A program made the translations under genes and the position numbers. DNA of 29,986 nt from a virus. The stretch is from IMG/VR virus record IMGVR_UViG_3300021961_000421, positions 1 to 29,986 of that record. One strand, given 5' to 3'. The notes below the pieces were generated by a model. The model was not told where the DNA came from, ran no database searches, and saw only the letters and a program-made list of their open reading frames with translations. Positions 22,701 to 29,986 of this stretch are shown here, one piece after another; positions within the stretch are counted from its first letter, which is position 1; each line of letters begins with the position of its first letter.

Positions 22701-22901
22701 TTCTTTAGACCAATCTAAATTTCCTTCCGAAATAAGATTAGGATTAAATCCTGCAGCTTCTAAAGCAGATTCACTTCCACCAATAGCTATTTCTTCTGAA
22801 GTTGAAATAGGAATGTTATTAGGTCTATCTTTTTCAATTTCATTATCAAGAAATTGATTTAGTTCATCATTAGATAAGTTTTGAAAAGTTTTACTTGGCA
22901 T
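19770..22901 (-). CDS. Large internal virion (DNA-ejection) protein, 1043 aa
   Basis: Start taken as ATG 22901 (MPSKTF), nine bases after AGGA; the TTG two codons earlier is too close to it. Mostly alpha-helical and soluble-looking, with one Gly/Ala/Val-rich hydrophobic segment (about residues 229-268, GIALGMKVGGPVGAVVGAGF) that could enter a membrane. A long helical body follows, rich in Lys, Leu and Asn. Its size, its place between other internal proteins and its composition suggest a counterpart of T7 gp16 or P22 ejection proteins, although no sequence motif (no transglycosylase Glu motif seen) proves it. LSNDELNQFL near the N-terminus recurs as LSNEELNEIF at about residue 102. Confidence 0.65.
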   Translation of the reverse strand: MPSKTFQNLSNDELNQFLDNEIEKDRPNNIPISTSEEIAIGGSESALEAAGFNPNLISEGNLDWSKEIAEVIQKAKEEKLGSVDVGKGEISAAEMGQPTTELSNEELNEIFANFVPSKTTRLKQAGINLDELDFLPRLVMEAGGGDDQQKMDNLRSYLIAKNPEQDVFVGKASELGDSVPDFVKTMTADYKETGYDPIIFKVGDQGFRIANKPGLTGTELGAVITRELPVIVADAAGIALGMKVGGPVGAVVGAGFGSVVGELVVQGVADYTLAKMNGEDYSYADFQELFDQVKDDAAFAGISSMVMTPIMKKVFDGILAIGSTTVGKRLPGQLTDIATKETVEKAGTRPTNIARDQINAELQELVGKDASQIKYTLNQYLTDSEIESVLSYLKNFPSASKKYLDTVSNNIKETGDAVDTYLSNQTGVTPTGTIQSIGEIGTKTQGGAKVVKNTILGGAEKDVAFDLNKLNTFLDVIEAKAGKGGTVTTDQVENIAKANKDAFNAQKEIYDNTIKTILKTIPGGGNKPFINTGLFRRDLYDLRKILNDSLIDADAGTVKLINQILESTSGVRAEGARGISPAKSLTFQQAMSMLNGLNRLVDDEAARLVGGAADSGKISRIASNLRNALDDGLKKNLDPVDYLKIKESLTNLKNLRQEYNMTAIKKLFSSTKRGLEISDKNVFDNILKDEIAAKELFSIIGNNTALQGEKELVQNYILKKYINEVTNNRTITDPAKLTKLASEWLQNNQLAVSFLEKDTQSLLKNTTKAVKEYDISQKKLADLTKDLSKGNLGDLANADIYTITRYLEKSPGAVKELLENLSNAGQKGLAKNLEKDIKQYFMGKLYKQITKPDTLTGGDMYSSSAIYNLLKGENRAIYEALFGNGFMTRLNNVAKALEPYDYVIKQGNRVGSNVTADALKNIFLGQLDRKRTLIRGITNFIRLYGYKGSGAALADVDEFIKRAKSIFNSPTDMQRWASAAGTQELLVRPDSDEASIMEQAGMFMGETALKASPYATEIYTQGSDALKSLTDRAGQSGYTIPNQ

Positions 22902-24888
22902 TACCAATAGTCCTATTATAAATATCTATGTATTGATCTTCAAAAGCATAATCTTCTTGATTCATTACATAACCAGGGTATCGTTCTGCAAATTGAGCTT
23001 GTTTTTGAGTATCACTAAGATTTGTAATAGCGTTTAATTGATTTTCAAATTTTTGCATATTAGCAATAAATCTTTTAATTTGTGAATTTACTATTTGATT
23101 ATTATTATCAAATACTAATTCAATTGGTTTTTTATCATTATTAAATATTAAGCTATTACTATTTGCTTCAAATTTTTGAACTGATGATAATAAATCTTCA
23201 TTATCTTTATAATTAGATGTAGTAAGATAAGCTATTGGAGTAAAATCTTCTTCACTTATAAATTTACCTTGTTTTTCTGAATAAGTTCCTTTTTTAGATT
23301 TAGAGAAACCTAACTCTGATGGATCTAAATTTCCATATAAATCTTTTACTTTTTGATTAGCATAAGCGATTGCATAATCATTAGCATTTTGATATTTTTT
23401 ATCTCCGATAGTTAGTCCACCGTCAAAACTAACAGCATAGTTTGATGTTCCTAGTTCATATTTATCTCTATTAGCTGCATCTTTGTCAGCTGACATAAAT
23501 AATTTATGACCTTCATCTAAGAATTTAGCATATTGAGTAGTTGCTTTTTCAAAAGATAAAGCTTTTAATGCAAATTGTCCTTCTTGACCGTAATTAGCAA
23601 ATGAATCTGAAATTAATCTAATATCCGTATCTGATACGGGATAAACTTCTTTTACAACGCCTAAAGTCTTTTGAATAGTCGCTTTATCAAATTCTTTCAA
23701 AGGTTCAATTTGAGAATAAGTTAAACCAGTTATATCTGGTCCATTAATTTTAAGGTATAAATCTTCTGGTAATACTGCTTTAAAGAAATTAACTAAAGGT
23801 TTGAATTTTTCTGTTTTAGCTCCAAAAGAAGATAAAATCTCAGGATTTTCTCTTAATGTTGAAAACTGTCTATCAATTTGGCTTTCATTTTTAATTGCTC
23901 CTACAATAGATGGTGCGTATTGTTCATTCCATATATCTTGAACAGCATTACTTCTTTTATCAAGCTCTTCATATATATCGCTTCCTTTTAAAGCACCAGC
24001 TAATGTCTCTGCAGCACTTTTAGCTTTATCTGGAGCAAACTGACTATACACAAATCCATTTGTATTAGGATCAAAATATCCAACAGCAGTTCCTGTTGTT
24101 CCTATTGAATATCCCATTTTAGTTGCAAAATCATTTTCTAGAACTGTATAAGGGACTTCCACTGGTCTAGTTGAAGCTGATTTAGTTGCTGTATTTCCAT
24201 ATCGAAGATTAGCGATTCTGGCATCAGCTAATTGTTGACGAGTTGTATTAAAAGCATTGGCAACTTTAGCTAGTGGAGAACTAAAACTAGGAGTACCAGA
24301 AGCTTCAATTAAATTCATAGAAAATTGAGTTACAGGATTTTGTAAATATTCAGAAAAGAAATCACTGCCAGATTTAGGCGCAAAAGCATATTCTCCTGAC
24401 ATTGGATTTACACCAAGTTCATAGCCTCCTGTAAATAATTCAGATATTTTAGTAGGAAGATCACTGATTCTTTGTCCTATTGTTTTATCTTCTAATCCAA
24501 ATGCTCTTTCTAAAGCTATTCTTCTTTTATTATTGACAAGTCCAGCATCTACCATATAGTCAACTATTCCTTGAAACTGTTCTCTATCGTTTAAATTTTT
24601 TTCAACTCCACTAATTAAATCTTCTCTAACTTTATTAAAAGCTGAATCTTTAGAATAATTCATTTTTGTAGGATCAACTACCGGCTCTTCCGAAGTAGTA
24701 TCTTGTTGTGTTTTACTTTCGTTATTTATTACAAGTCTAGCTTGATTAAGAAACTCTTCTTCTCCGCCATATTTTTCAAATATTTTATTTTCTTCTGCTT
24801 CATAAGCACCAGGAACTCCACCTTCTTTTTTATCAAAAATAGATTTAAGATATTCTAAATCTTTTCTCGGATCTAATTCCAATGCCAT
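22891..24888 (-). CDS. Internal virion protein, 665 aa, unassigned
   Basis: Highly helical, Gln/Asn/Lys/Glu-rich, acidic N-terminal 75 residues with a low-complexity linker (QQDTTSEEP), no membrane segment and no catalytic motif that I can see. It lies between the 1043-aa ejection-type protein and the S74-tailed protein, and overlaps the former by 11 bases, which suggests the three are made together and packed inside the capsid, as gp14-gp15-gp16 are in T7. That role is inference from order and composition. Confidence 0.6.
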   Translation of the reverse strand: MALELDPRKDLEYLKSIFDKKEGGVPGAYEAEENKIFEKYGGEEEFLNQARLVINNESKTQQDTTSEEPVVDPTKMNYSKDSAFNKVREDLISGVEKNLNDREQFQGIVDYMVDAGLVNNKRRIALERAFGLEDKTIGQRISDLPTKISELFTGGYELGVNPMSGEYAFAPKSGSDFFSEYLQNPVTQFSMNLIEASGTPSFSSPLAKVANAFNTTRQQLADARIANLRYGNTATKSASTRPVEVPYTVLENDFATKMGYSIGTTGTAVGYFDPNTNGFVYSQFAPDKAKSAAETLAGALKGSDIYEELDKRSNAVQDIWNEQYAPSIVGAIKNESQIDRQFSTLRENPEILSSFGAKTEKFKPLVNFFKAVLPEDLYLKINGPDITGLTYSQIEPLKEFDKATIQKTLGVVKEVYPVSDTDIRLISDSFANYGQEGQFALKALSFEKATTQYAKFLDEGHKLFMSADKDAANRDKYELGTSNYAVSFDGGLTIGDKKYQNANDYAIAYANQKVKDLYGNLDPSELGFSKSKKGTYSEKQGKFISEEDFTPIAYLTTSNYKDNEDLLSSVQKFEANSNSLIFNNDKKPIELVFDNNNQIVNSQIKRFIANMQKFENQLNAITNLSDTQKQAQFAERYPGYVMNQEDYAFEDQYIDIYNRTIGNAK

Positions 24889-24889
24889 A

Positions 24890-25993
24890 TTAGTTTATTT
24901 TTTTAAAATCTACGTCAATCTTTCCGTAATCTACCGCTAGGTATCCATTAATATTAATAGAAGCTTGAGGTACTTCTTGTGCTATTACACCTTGATATCT
25001 ATTAGAATCATTAATATAATTAAACTCATAGATATTAATTCCAGAAGAAGATTGACCTATTAGTTCAATATTTTCTTTTAATCTTGCATCAGAGAAAAAA
25101 GGAGCAAGAGCACCTGCCGCACCAGCAATTTGACCAAATGGTGAAGTTCCACCAATAACTTGACCTACTGTACCAGAACGTTCTTCTCCATATGAACGTA
25201 TTGGAGCACCTGTAAGAATACTTGATAAAAATCCAAGTTGTCCACTTTCATAGCCTTGTTTTTCTATAAAGTCACGATAATCTTCTAATAATTTTTGTTG
25301 TTGCACTGCTTGTTGTAGACCACCAAATTGAGATGCGGCTGCAGCTTCTTGAAGTCCTATTTGACCTAATTGTGCTTGTAACGCAGGAATAGCTTGTGCA
25401 GCTTGTAATTGACCTGATGCAGCTGAAGCACGATCTTGAGCAAATCGAGCGGCAGCATCTTGAAAAGCTTGTCCTTGTAATTGAGCTGTAATATCACCTG
25501 CTTTTTTTGCTGTTTCAGCTTGAAGTACAGCTTCTTGTACTCCTTGTCTAGTTCCACCAAAAGCACCTGATTGAACCGCTTGTGCTCTTTGTTGTTGTGA
25601 AGCTAAAGCAGATTGTTCTTGTAAATTTCGTATAGCGGCATTAGTAACTTGTTCCGTATAAGGATTCATATATTGCTGAGCCATTTGAGGAGTGAATTGC
25701 ATAGAAGATATATTAGCTGCATTCGACACCATTTGTTGTGCTTGTGGTATTACTCCAGATGCACCAAATTGCCCTAAATTTGTTTGTGCTTGAGTAATTG
25801 CAGCGTTTTGTAATTGAGATAAATCAGCTATACGCTGTCCAGTATAAGCTTCAAAAGGTTGTTGACTTACTGTATTCGCTCTTTCAAATACAGATTGCTG
25901 TAAATCTTTAAAATACTGTGGAATATCATATTGTACTTGACCTTGACTAGGTGCTTGTACGACAGTTGTAGTTGGTTTAAATAAACTTCCCAT
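24890..25993 (-). CDS. Gln-rich internal virion protein with C-terminal S74 self-cleaving chaperone
   Basis: Residues 1-260 are an Ala/Gln-rich helical protein (QQSALASQQQRAQAVQSGAF and similar runs) resembling podoviral internal proteins. Residues 301-367 form a peptidase S74 (intramolecular chaperone) domain: S301-D-A-R-L-K306-E-N-I, then YEFNYI, and GVIAQEV. The Ser-Lys pair performs autocleavage after the domain has helped trimer folding in tailspikes, so release of the last 67 residues is expected. The start follows GGAGA at nine bases in a TAATG overlap with the GNAT gene. Confidence 0.8.
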   Translation of the reverse strand: MGSLFKPTTTVVQAPSQGQVQYDIPQYFKDLQQSVFERANTVSQQPFEAYTGQRIADLSQLQNAAITQAQTNLGQFGASGVIPQAQQMVSNAANISSMQFTPQMAQQYMNPYTEQVTNAAIRNLQEQSALASQQQRAQAVQSGAFGGTRQGVQEAVLQAETAKKAGDITAQLQGQAFQDAAARFAQDRASAASGQLQAAQAIPALQAQLGQIGLQEAAAASQFGGLQQAVQQQKLLEDYRDFIEKQGYESGQLGFLSSILTGAPIRSYGEERSGTVGQVIGGTSPFGQIAGAAGALAPFFSDARLKENIELIGQSSSGINIYEFNYINDSNRYQGVIAQEVPQASININGYLAVDYGKIDVDFKKIN

Positions 25994-26436
25994 TATAAGT
26001 TATCTCCATATGTTCCACCTAGATATTCAAAATTCTGCCGTATCATCCATTGATGTTTTCTATCTATATCGTATCCTTGTGTCATTTCAAGTATCAAAGG
26101 CATTTTCGTTATCTTAACGTATTCTTTAGCATATTCTAGCAATTTTTTTGCTATTCTACTATTCCTTTTTTTGTTATCTACATAGAACCAATTTACTCGA
26201 TAAAACTTTTTATCGGTGTACCACATATCTCCTAAAACTAAAGCTATTGTTCCTATTATTTTATCGTCTTTTTCAGCCACAATAACGAAATGATTATATA
26301 TAATATCGTGTATATATTCATCTCCTTTTCCTGTATTAGGCTTTCCTAAGTTTAAAGGCGATTCTTTGAGCCAATTAAGAAGTAAGTTTCTAATTGCTCT
26401 AACATCATCTAAAGTCGCTTTACGATAGTTAATCAA
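25993..26436 (-). CDS. GNAT-family N-acetyltransferase
   Basis: GNAT fold: MINYRKATLDDVRAIRNLL (beta1-alpha1), FVIVAEKDDKIIGTIALVL (beta2-3), VNWFYVDNKKRNSRIAKKLL (beta4 with the acetyl-CoA loop, where the usual R/Q-x-x-G-x-G/A is KRNSRIA, lacking the first Gly), and MIRQNFEYLGGTYG near the end. At 147 aa it is usual length. GNAT genes sit among virion genes in many marine podoviruses; the target is unknown (virion protein, host protein or antibiotic-like compound). The start is TTG at 26436, with AAAGGA a few bases upstream. Confidence 0.82.
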   Translation of the reverse strand: MINYRKATLDDVRAIRNLLLNWLKESPLNLGKPNTGKGDEYIHDIIYNHFVIVAEKDDKIIGTIALVLGDMWYTDKKFYRVNWFYVDNKKRNSRIAKKLLEYAKEYVKITKMPLILEMTQGYDIDRKHQWMIRQNFEYLGGTYGDNL

Positions 26437-26680
26437 GTAGTCCTTTCGTTTTTAATGTTTCAATTAAAGTTCCTAGAATATTAGCGACATCAGCCAACGT
26501 AGCTGTTGATGCATCTAGAGTCTTTGTTGTTGTAACATTAGTAGTAGAAAAACCGGTACCAGCGGGTTGAGTAATCTCTAATAAATACTGTTCTAAATCA
26601 GTAACAGCTCGATTATAGATATCTAATACTTCATCATTAGACTTCATTAAAGGAATACTAGGTGGTCGTTTAAATGTCAT
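26429..26680 (-). CDS. Small structural-module protein, 83 aa
   Basis: A helix-turn region (LMKSNDEVLDIYNRAVTDLE) leads into a Thr/Ser stretch (GFSTTNVTTTKTLDASTATL) and a final helix (ADVANILGTLIETLKTKGLL). The DAST.TLADVANVLGTLI..L...G.L ending is common at the C-terminus of small phage virion or fibre proteins (head-fibre-like). Function uncertain. It overlaps the GNAT gene by 8 bases and starts in a TAATG overlap with the gp10-like gene. Confidence 0.65.
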   Translation of the reverse strand: MTFKRPPSIPLMKSNDEVLDIYNRAVTDLEQYLLEITQPAGTGFSTTNVTTTKTLDASTATLADVANILGTLIETLKTKGLLD

Positions 26681-28539
26681 TATCGTTTACCATCGGGTCG
26701 AGCATCCACTCGTAAAGTTCCGAATCTCCAATTATCATCAACACTTGAATTACTTTTTATTTGAACTGCTATTTGTCTACCTCTCGCTCTAGTATTAACT
26801 TCTCTCGTACTCGATGTAATATCAATTTCACCAGATTGAGTTTGAGTATCAGCAGGAAATTCTCTTGATAATAAATTCATTTTAACAGTTCCTTGAAGAT
26901 TTTTAAAGTCAGGAATATATCCTCGAATAAACATAAAATCATCTCCGTCTGCTATATCAACATCTCCACTGGTAATATATGATTCCATTATCGCACCATT
27001 TTTAGTAGTACCCGTTTCATGTTCATAAATAAAACTACGACCGGGTGATAATCCATTTAAAGTTTGAGATGTTGCGGCAGTTGAATTAGCATAATATTCA
27101 GTTGCTTGCGGAACGGAATAAACGCCTTGATCTACCCAAGTACTTCTACTCATATTTCCAATATACCAAACATTTTCTTGATAATTAAATATAACGTACT
27201 TATCTATTTGAGTTGCGTTACTAGAACAATAAAACCAGATAACTTCATTAAATTCATTATTTTCTCCAGCGTACACTTGAGGATTTTGATCAGTATTAAT
27301 ATTATTAAACACATAACTTTTTACAGTACAAGGAAGTTCTTGAATAGAACCTCGATAAACCATAAATCGACCGTCAGACATCCAATATGCTGTATCGCCT
27401 ATAACGACAGTAGAATTCATTCCTACTGCTCCACAATCAGTTCCTAATAATCTAAATCCAAAAGTATAAGGAGGACCAATAAATTGCATACTATGAAGTC
27501 CTTGATCAGTCCATACTAAAATTTCATTTCTTGTTTTCTTTGCTGATACAATTCTACTTCCTTCACCTAGTCTTTGAGAGCCTGCTGTATTAGTAGAAGT
27601 GGCTGCCCATTGAGTAAAATTTTCTTGATCAGACCAACGAATAAACATCGTGTCTTGAGTAGTAGGTGTTCCAATAGTTGTTTCTGTTCCAAAACATATT
27701 AAATGTCGATCAGGAGTAGAAACTAAACCTGTAATAGAAGCAGTGGGAGCATTGGTCACAAGTGTCATACGATTATTTGATAATCCAGCAGAAGTATCCC
27801 ATACATATGTTCCACCATTCTTTTTCCAACCATATAAATCTTCACCAGCATTATCAAAACTCCACATTCCCATATCTAATGTAACGTTAGAAACTGAACG
27901 AGCAGTTCCCCAAGTTTCTGATCCCCATGTATAAGTACCCCAACCATATCCTAATGTTTGAGAAGCTGGTTCAATCGTTTCTTCAAAACTAGCATCACCA
28001 TCTCCTGTAGTTGTAATACCTGCTCCTGATTCTGCAGACGGCATTTCAATATAAAAAGCATCTCCATTGGCGATAGCTTGAATTTCAAATTCACCAGTTT
28101 CAAAATCAGATACGGAATAAGAAGTACTAGCAGTTAGTCCTGATATATTTTCAAATATAACAAAATCACCTTCTACTGCTCCATGATTACTTACTTCTAC
28201 AGTAACGTTAGAACTACCATTTGTAGTTGTAAACATGTTAGTTAATGAAGTATTAGCTTGCCTTATTGGTGTAATATCATAAAGATTACCACCATTATAA
28301 ATATAAACTTTTTTATTAGTTCCAAGTCCAATATAACGATCTCCGTTTAAATCAAACCAAGATTTAATTCCTCGTACAGCACCGACCATGGCTGTATTTG
28401 CTATTTGAAGCCAGCCACCTATTTTTTCAGGAAGTCCAAATCGAAAACGAACTTTATCACAATCTACCCAATTTCCTTCCGCACCATATTCAGTATTTTC
28501 TTTATCGATACCAGATCTAAATTGAACTTTACTTATCAT
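26680..28539 (-). CDS. P22 gp10-like tail/DNA-stabilisation protein, 619 aa
   Basis: The beta-rich N-terminus (VQFRSGIDKENTEYGAEGNW, then VRFRFGLPEKIGGW) is the hallmark of the packaged-DNA-stabilisation protein family (P22 gp10 type) that closes the portal and carries the tail needle or hub. The middle contains repeated blade-like strands (GVRGIKSWFD, TPDRHLICFG, NEILVWTDQGLHSMQF, GDTAYWMSDGRFMVY), consistent with a propeller. The C-terminal part (about 500-619, RARGRQIAVQIKSNS) is a strand-rich domain found at the end of such proteins. The family match is firm; the exact position in this virion is inferred. Confidence 0.78.
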   Translation of the reverse strand: MISKVQFRSGIDKENTEYGAEGNWVDCDKVRFRFGLPEKIGGWLQIANTAMVGAVRGIKSWFDLNGDRYIGLGTNKKVYIYNGGNLYDITPIRQANTSLTNMFTTTNGSSNVTVEVSNHGAVEGDFVIFENISGLTASTSYSVSDFETGEFEIQAIANGDAFYIEMPSAESGAGITTTGDGDASFEETIEPASQTLGYGWGTYTWGSETWGTARSVSNVTLDMGMWSFDNAGEDLYGWKKNGGTYVWDTSAGLSNNRMTLVTNAPTASITGLVSTPDRHLICFGTETTIGTPTTQDTMFIRWSDQENFTQWAATSTNTAGSQRLGEGSRIVSAKKTRNEILVWTDQGLHSMQFIGPPYTFGFRLLGTDCGAVGMNSTVVIGDTAYWMSDGRFMVYRGSIQELPCTVKSYVFNNINTDQNPQVYAGENNEFNEVIWFYCSSNATQIDKYVIFNYQENVWYIGNMSRSTWVDQGVYSVPQATEYYANSTAATSQTLNGLSPGRSFIYEHETGTTKNGAIMESYITSGDVDIADGDDFMFIRGYIPDFKNLQGTVKMNLLSREFPADTQTQSGEIDITSSTREVNTRARGRQIAVQIKSNSSVDDNWRFGTLRVDARPDGKR

Positions 28540-28801
28540 TTTTCAATAATCTCGCAGTTGTAATCATATTCGCTTTAACCATTTCATTACGAAAGCTTTC
28601 TATTGCAGCCCCAGCTTGATTTGTTTGTCTTGAATTTTCAATCATAAGTAGAGGCATCATGGCCATGGCACAACCGTACTCATCTACTTCTGCCCCTGTT
28701 TGAGGATGCGTTCCTTTTATTTGAATAAACCAAGCACAATCAAATTGTTTGCATTTTTTAAAACCGTTGAGAGGACAGTTATCTTTAACTTCAAGTTTCA
28801 A
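28529..28801 (-). CDS. Conserved Cys-containing phage protein (CPLNGFKKCKQFDCAW type), 90 aa
   Basis: C9-PLNGFKK-C17-KQFD-C22-AWF, then GTHPQTGAEVDEYGC44, PLLMIENSRQTNQAGAAIES and FRNEMVKANM are a pattern I recognise from many marine phages, always a short protein beside tail genes. Four Cys could hold a zinc ion or Fe-S cluster. The function is unknown. The start is TTG at 28801 with only a weak AAAGA site, two bases after the fibre gene stop, so it is probably coupled. Confidence 0.8.
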   Translation of the reverse strand: MKLEVKDNCPLNGFKKCKQFDCAWFIQIKGTHPQTGAEVDEYGCAMAMMPLLMIENSRQTNQAGAAIESFRNEMVKANMITTARLLKNDK

Positions 28802-28803
28802 GG

Positions 28804-29796
28804 TTAATCTTTCGAAGCGATAATTAAATCGACATATTGAACGTCTAAATTAAAATTATCACTGAATGTGTGCGTGTGAGAACTACCTGCTAATGTTCCT
28901 GCAGTGTGAGTATGAGATCCTCCACCTCCTTGATAATCAGTGTAATATCTTCTCGCACCACCATCATTTCCTGTATTTCTCGTTCCTGCACTAACACTAT
29001 CACCTGTACCAAATTCCACATGACCTCCTTCTAAGTGTCTATGTGAAGGTATTTGGCTTAGCGTTAAAGTAGTATCTCCGACACTTCCTGTAATAGTAAC
29101 GGCAGTACTACCTGATGTACCGCTTACAGTTTGATTAGAATTAAAAGCATTGGTGAAGGAATTAGACCCCCCTGAACTCACGCTTCCTGTGACCACACGT
29201 AACGCTTTATTATTATGAGTTGTATCTTTCGTCCAACCAGTTGGTGCCGCTGTTTGTTGAAATAACATTTTCGTTCCAGAAGTAAATGGTTGAATACCTG
29301 TTAAAGATGATCCATCACCTGTGTAAGTAGTCGCATTAATAGTATTAGCACTTAACGTTCCTAAAGAATTAGCAAAAAGATCAACCATTTTTGTACCATT
29401 TTTATTGTACATAATAGTGTGTGAACTTTGAGTTACTGCAACTCCATTCGCAGAATGACCTGTTGGCGCGACTGTTAAAGTATAACTACCAGAAGTATTA
29501 TTGTGAAATATATATTCTTTTTCTACAGCAGGAACAAACACATAAATATTACCAGTTAATGTTCCTGTAAATTCAATTACTTTATTAGCAGATTCATTAG
29601 TAGTTTCTACATCAGGATCACGATTAGCTTGAGTTAAAGTAACGTTAGAACTACCTGCAACGTTTTTAGATAAATAACCACCTACTGCGGCATCAATAAC
29701 TTGTAAATTGTCGTTTGTATGATTTCCCCAAACACCAGCATTAGCGCCGGTTCCCATTAATTCTAATTTTAATCGATCTGAATATGTTGATGCCAT
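28804..29796 (-). CDS. Tail fibre or collar-type protein with His-rich tip, 330 aa
   Basis: The N-terminus MASTYSDRLKLELMGTGANA, then GVWGNHTNDNLQVIDAAVGG, is a common attachment region of phage fibre proteins. The middle is a Thr/Ser/Gly beta-rich shaft. The C-terminus has GTKMLFQQTAAPTGWTKD (the tail-collar pattern), LSQIPSHRH, GGGSHTHT and SSHTHTFSD, a ladder of His-x-His motifs like those that hold iron in trimeric fibre tips such as T4 gp37. Likely host receptor binding or adaptor. It follows the W-repeat protein with a GGAG about 13 bases before its ATG. Confidence 0.78.
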   Translation of the reverse strand: MASTYSDRLKLELMGTGANAGVWGNHTNDNLQVIDAAVGGYLSKNVAGSSNVTLTQANRDPDVETTNESANKVIEFTGTLTGNIYVFVPAVEKEYIFHNNTSGSYTLTVAPTGHSANGVAVTQSSHTIMYNKNGTKMVDLFANSLGTLSANTINATTYTGDGSSLTGIQPFTSGTKMLFQQTAAPTGWTKDTTHNNKALRVVTGSVSSGGSNSFTNAFNSNQTVSGTSGSTAVTITGSVGDTTLTLSQIPSHRHLEGGHVEFGTGDSVSAGTRNTGNDGGARRYYTDYQGGGGSHTHTAGTLAGSSHTHTFSDNFNLDVQYVDLIIASKD

Positions 29797-29797
29797 T

Positions 29798-29986
29798 TTA
29801 TGCCGCTATCTCCGTCCATGTGTTTGTACTCGAAGTATTTACGTTAGACCAACTACTGGTTACTGACGTATTTACATCAGTCCATGTATTATTAGCACCT
29901 GGTATAGATTGCCAAATAATAGGTGAACCTAAACTTATATTAGCAGAAAATCCAGAAATTGGAAGAATTTGTTCAGTTCTAACAGA
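29798..29986 (-). CDS. C-terminal end of a structural protein with 11-residue W repeats (partial)
   Basis: 62 codons plus TAA (29800-29798) remain in the window; the start lies to the right. The visible part is beta-rich (LPISGFSANISLGSPIIWQS) and ends in two full and one partial 11-residue tandem units: TWTDVNTSVTS, SWSNVNTSSTN, TWTEIAA. Trp-containing short C-terminal repeats like this are seen in marine phage tail and fibre proteins. The stop is one base from the fibre ATG, so the two genes are linked. Confidence 0.7.
   Translation of the reverse strand, partial: SVRTEQILPISGFSANISLGSPIIWQSIPGANNTWTDVNTSVTSSWSNVNTSSTNTWTEIAA
29801..29887 (-). repeat. Tandem 33-base coding repeat (11-residue W units)
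   Basis: Three consecutive units encode [ST]W[ST]-[DNE]-[VI]-NTS-x-T-x, the last being cut short by the stop. The units agree better in protein than in DNA, so selection on the protein has kept the pattern. Likely a repeated beta-turn or contact site at the tip of a virion protein. Confidence 0.6.

Noticed and set aside
27106-27447. 113-codon plus-strand frame inside the gp10-like gene
   Set aside because: The minus-strand protein is a well-recognised family across this stretch; no ribosome site on the plus strand.
1-29986. CRISPR arrays, insertion sequences, integrase or att sites, and rRNA or tRNA genes
   Set aside because: No regularly spaced repeats, transposase or recombinase motifs, or RNA gene signatures seen on either strand.

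Overview
The window looks like most of the genome of a tailed, probably short-tailed (podovirus-like), AT-rich dsDNA phage. Evidence: tightly packed genes joined by TAATG or ATGA overlaps; a T7-type family A DNA polymerase; a primase, exonuclease, helicase and SSB-like set; large internal virion proteins; a P22 gp10-like tail protein; and a holin/endolysin cassette. The low GC content and the families present (the small GLW..IHAKR and YRGQGR proteins, the S74-tailed internal protein, the Cys-rich protein after the gp10-like gene) fit marine phages of low-GC alphaproteobacteria. That host guess is inference. No terminase, portal or capsid gene and no RNA polymerase is visible; they may lie to the right of the window or be absent.

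Layout. Nearly everything is on the minus strand and reads right to left. From 29986 down to 17442 lies the virion and lysis module: the end of a W-repeat structural protein, a His-rich fibre, a Cys-containing protein, a gp10-like tail protein, a small structural protein, a GNAT acetyltransferase, three internal virion proteins, a small nuclease-like ORF, endolysin, holin, two small lysis-region proteins, a basic 46-residue protein and a virion protein. A lone plus-strand SNF2-type helicase (15970-17445) separates this from the replication and nucleotide module (15898 down to 467). A second, tiny plus-strand gene (296-472) lies at the left end next to a 278-base non-coding stretch, followed by the first bases of another minus-strand gene.

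Replication module in transcription order: conserved hypotheticals, SSB-like protein, AEP-type primase, a metallothionein-like Cys-rich protein, a conserved 46-residue basic protein, a second Cys-rich micro-protein, a DEDDh exonuclease, UDP-glucuronate decarboxylase (UDP-xylose synthase), UvrD-like helicase, C5-cytosine methyltransferase, MazG-like pyrophosphohydrolase, a predicted GT-B glycosyltransferase, a dNMP-kinase-like P-loop protein, a zinc ribbon, a thymidylate-synthase-family enzyme, dCMP deaminase, DNA polymerase, a PD-(D/E)XK nuclease and a DUF2786 protein.

The most interesting signal is the set from 4633 to 11556. The thymidylate-synthase homologue carries the residues that mark T4 dCMP hydroxymethylase (Cys-Thr at the active site, MRSND, an Asp where TS has Asn177, and GS.H.Y). 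It sits with a dCMP deaminase, a monophosphate kinase, an all-alpha NTP pyrophosphohydrolase and a glycosyltransferase-like protein, the same set of roles T4 uses to make glucosylated hydroxymethylcytosine DNA. A UDP-xylose synthase is nearby. I propose, as inference, a DNA hypermodification pathway ending in a pentose-decorated cytosine.
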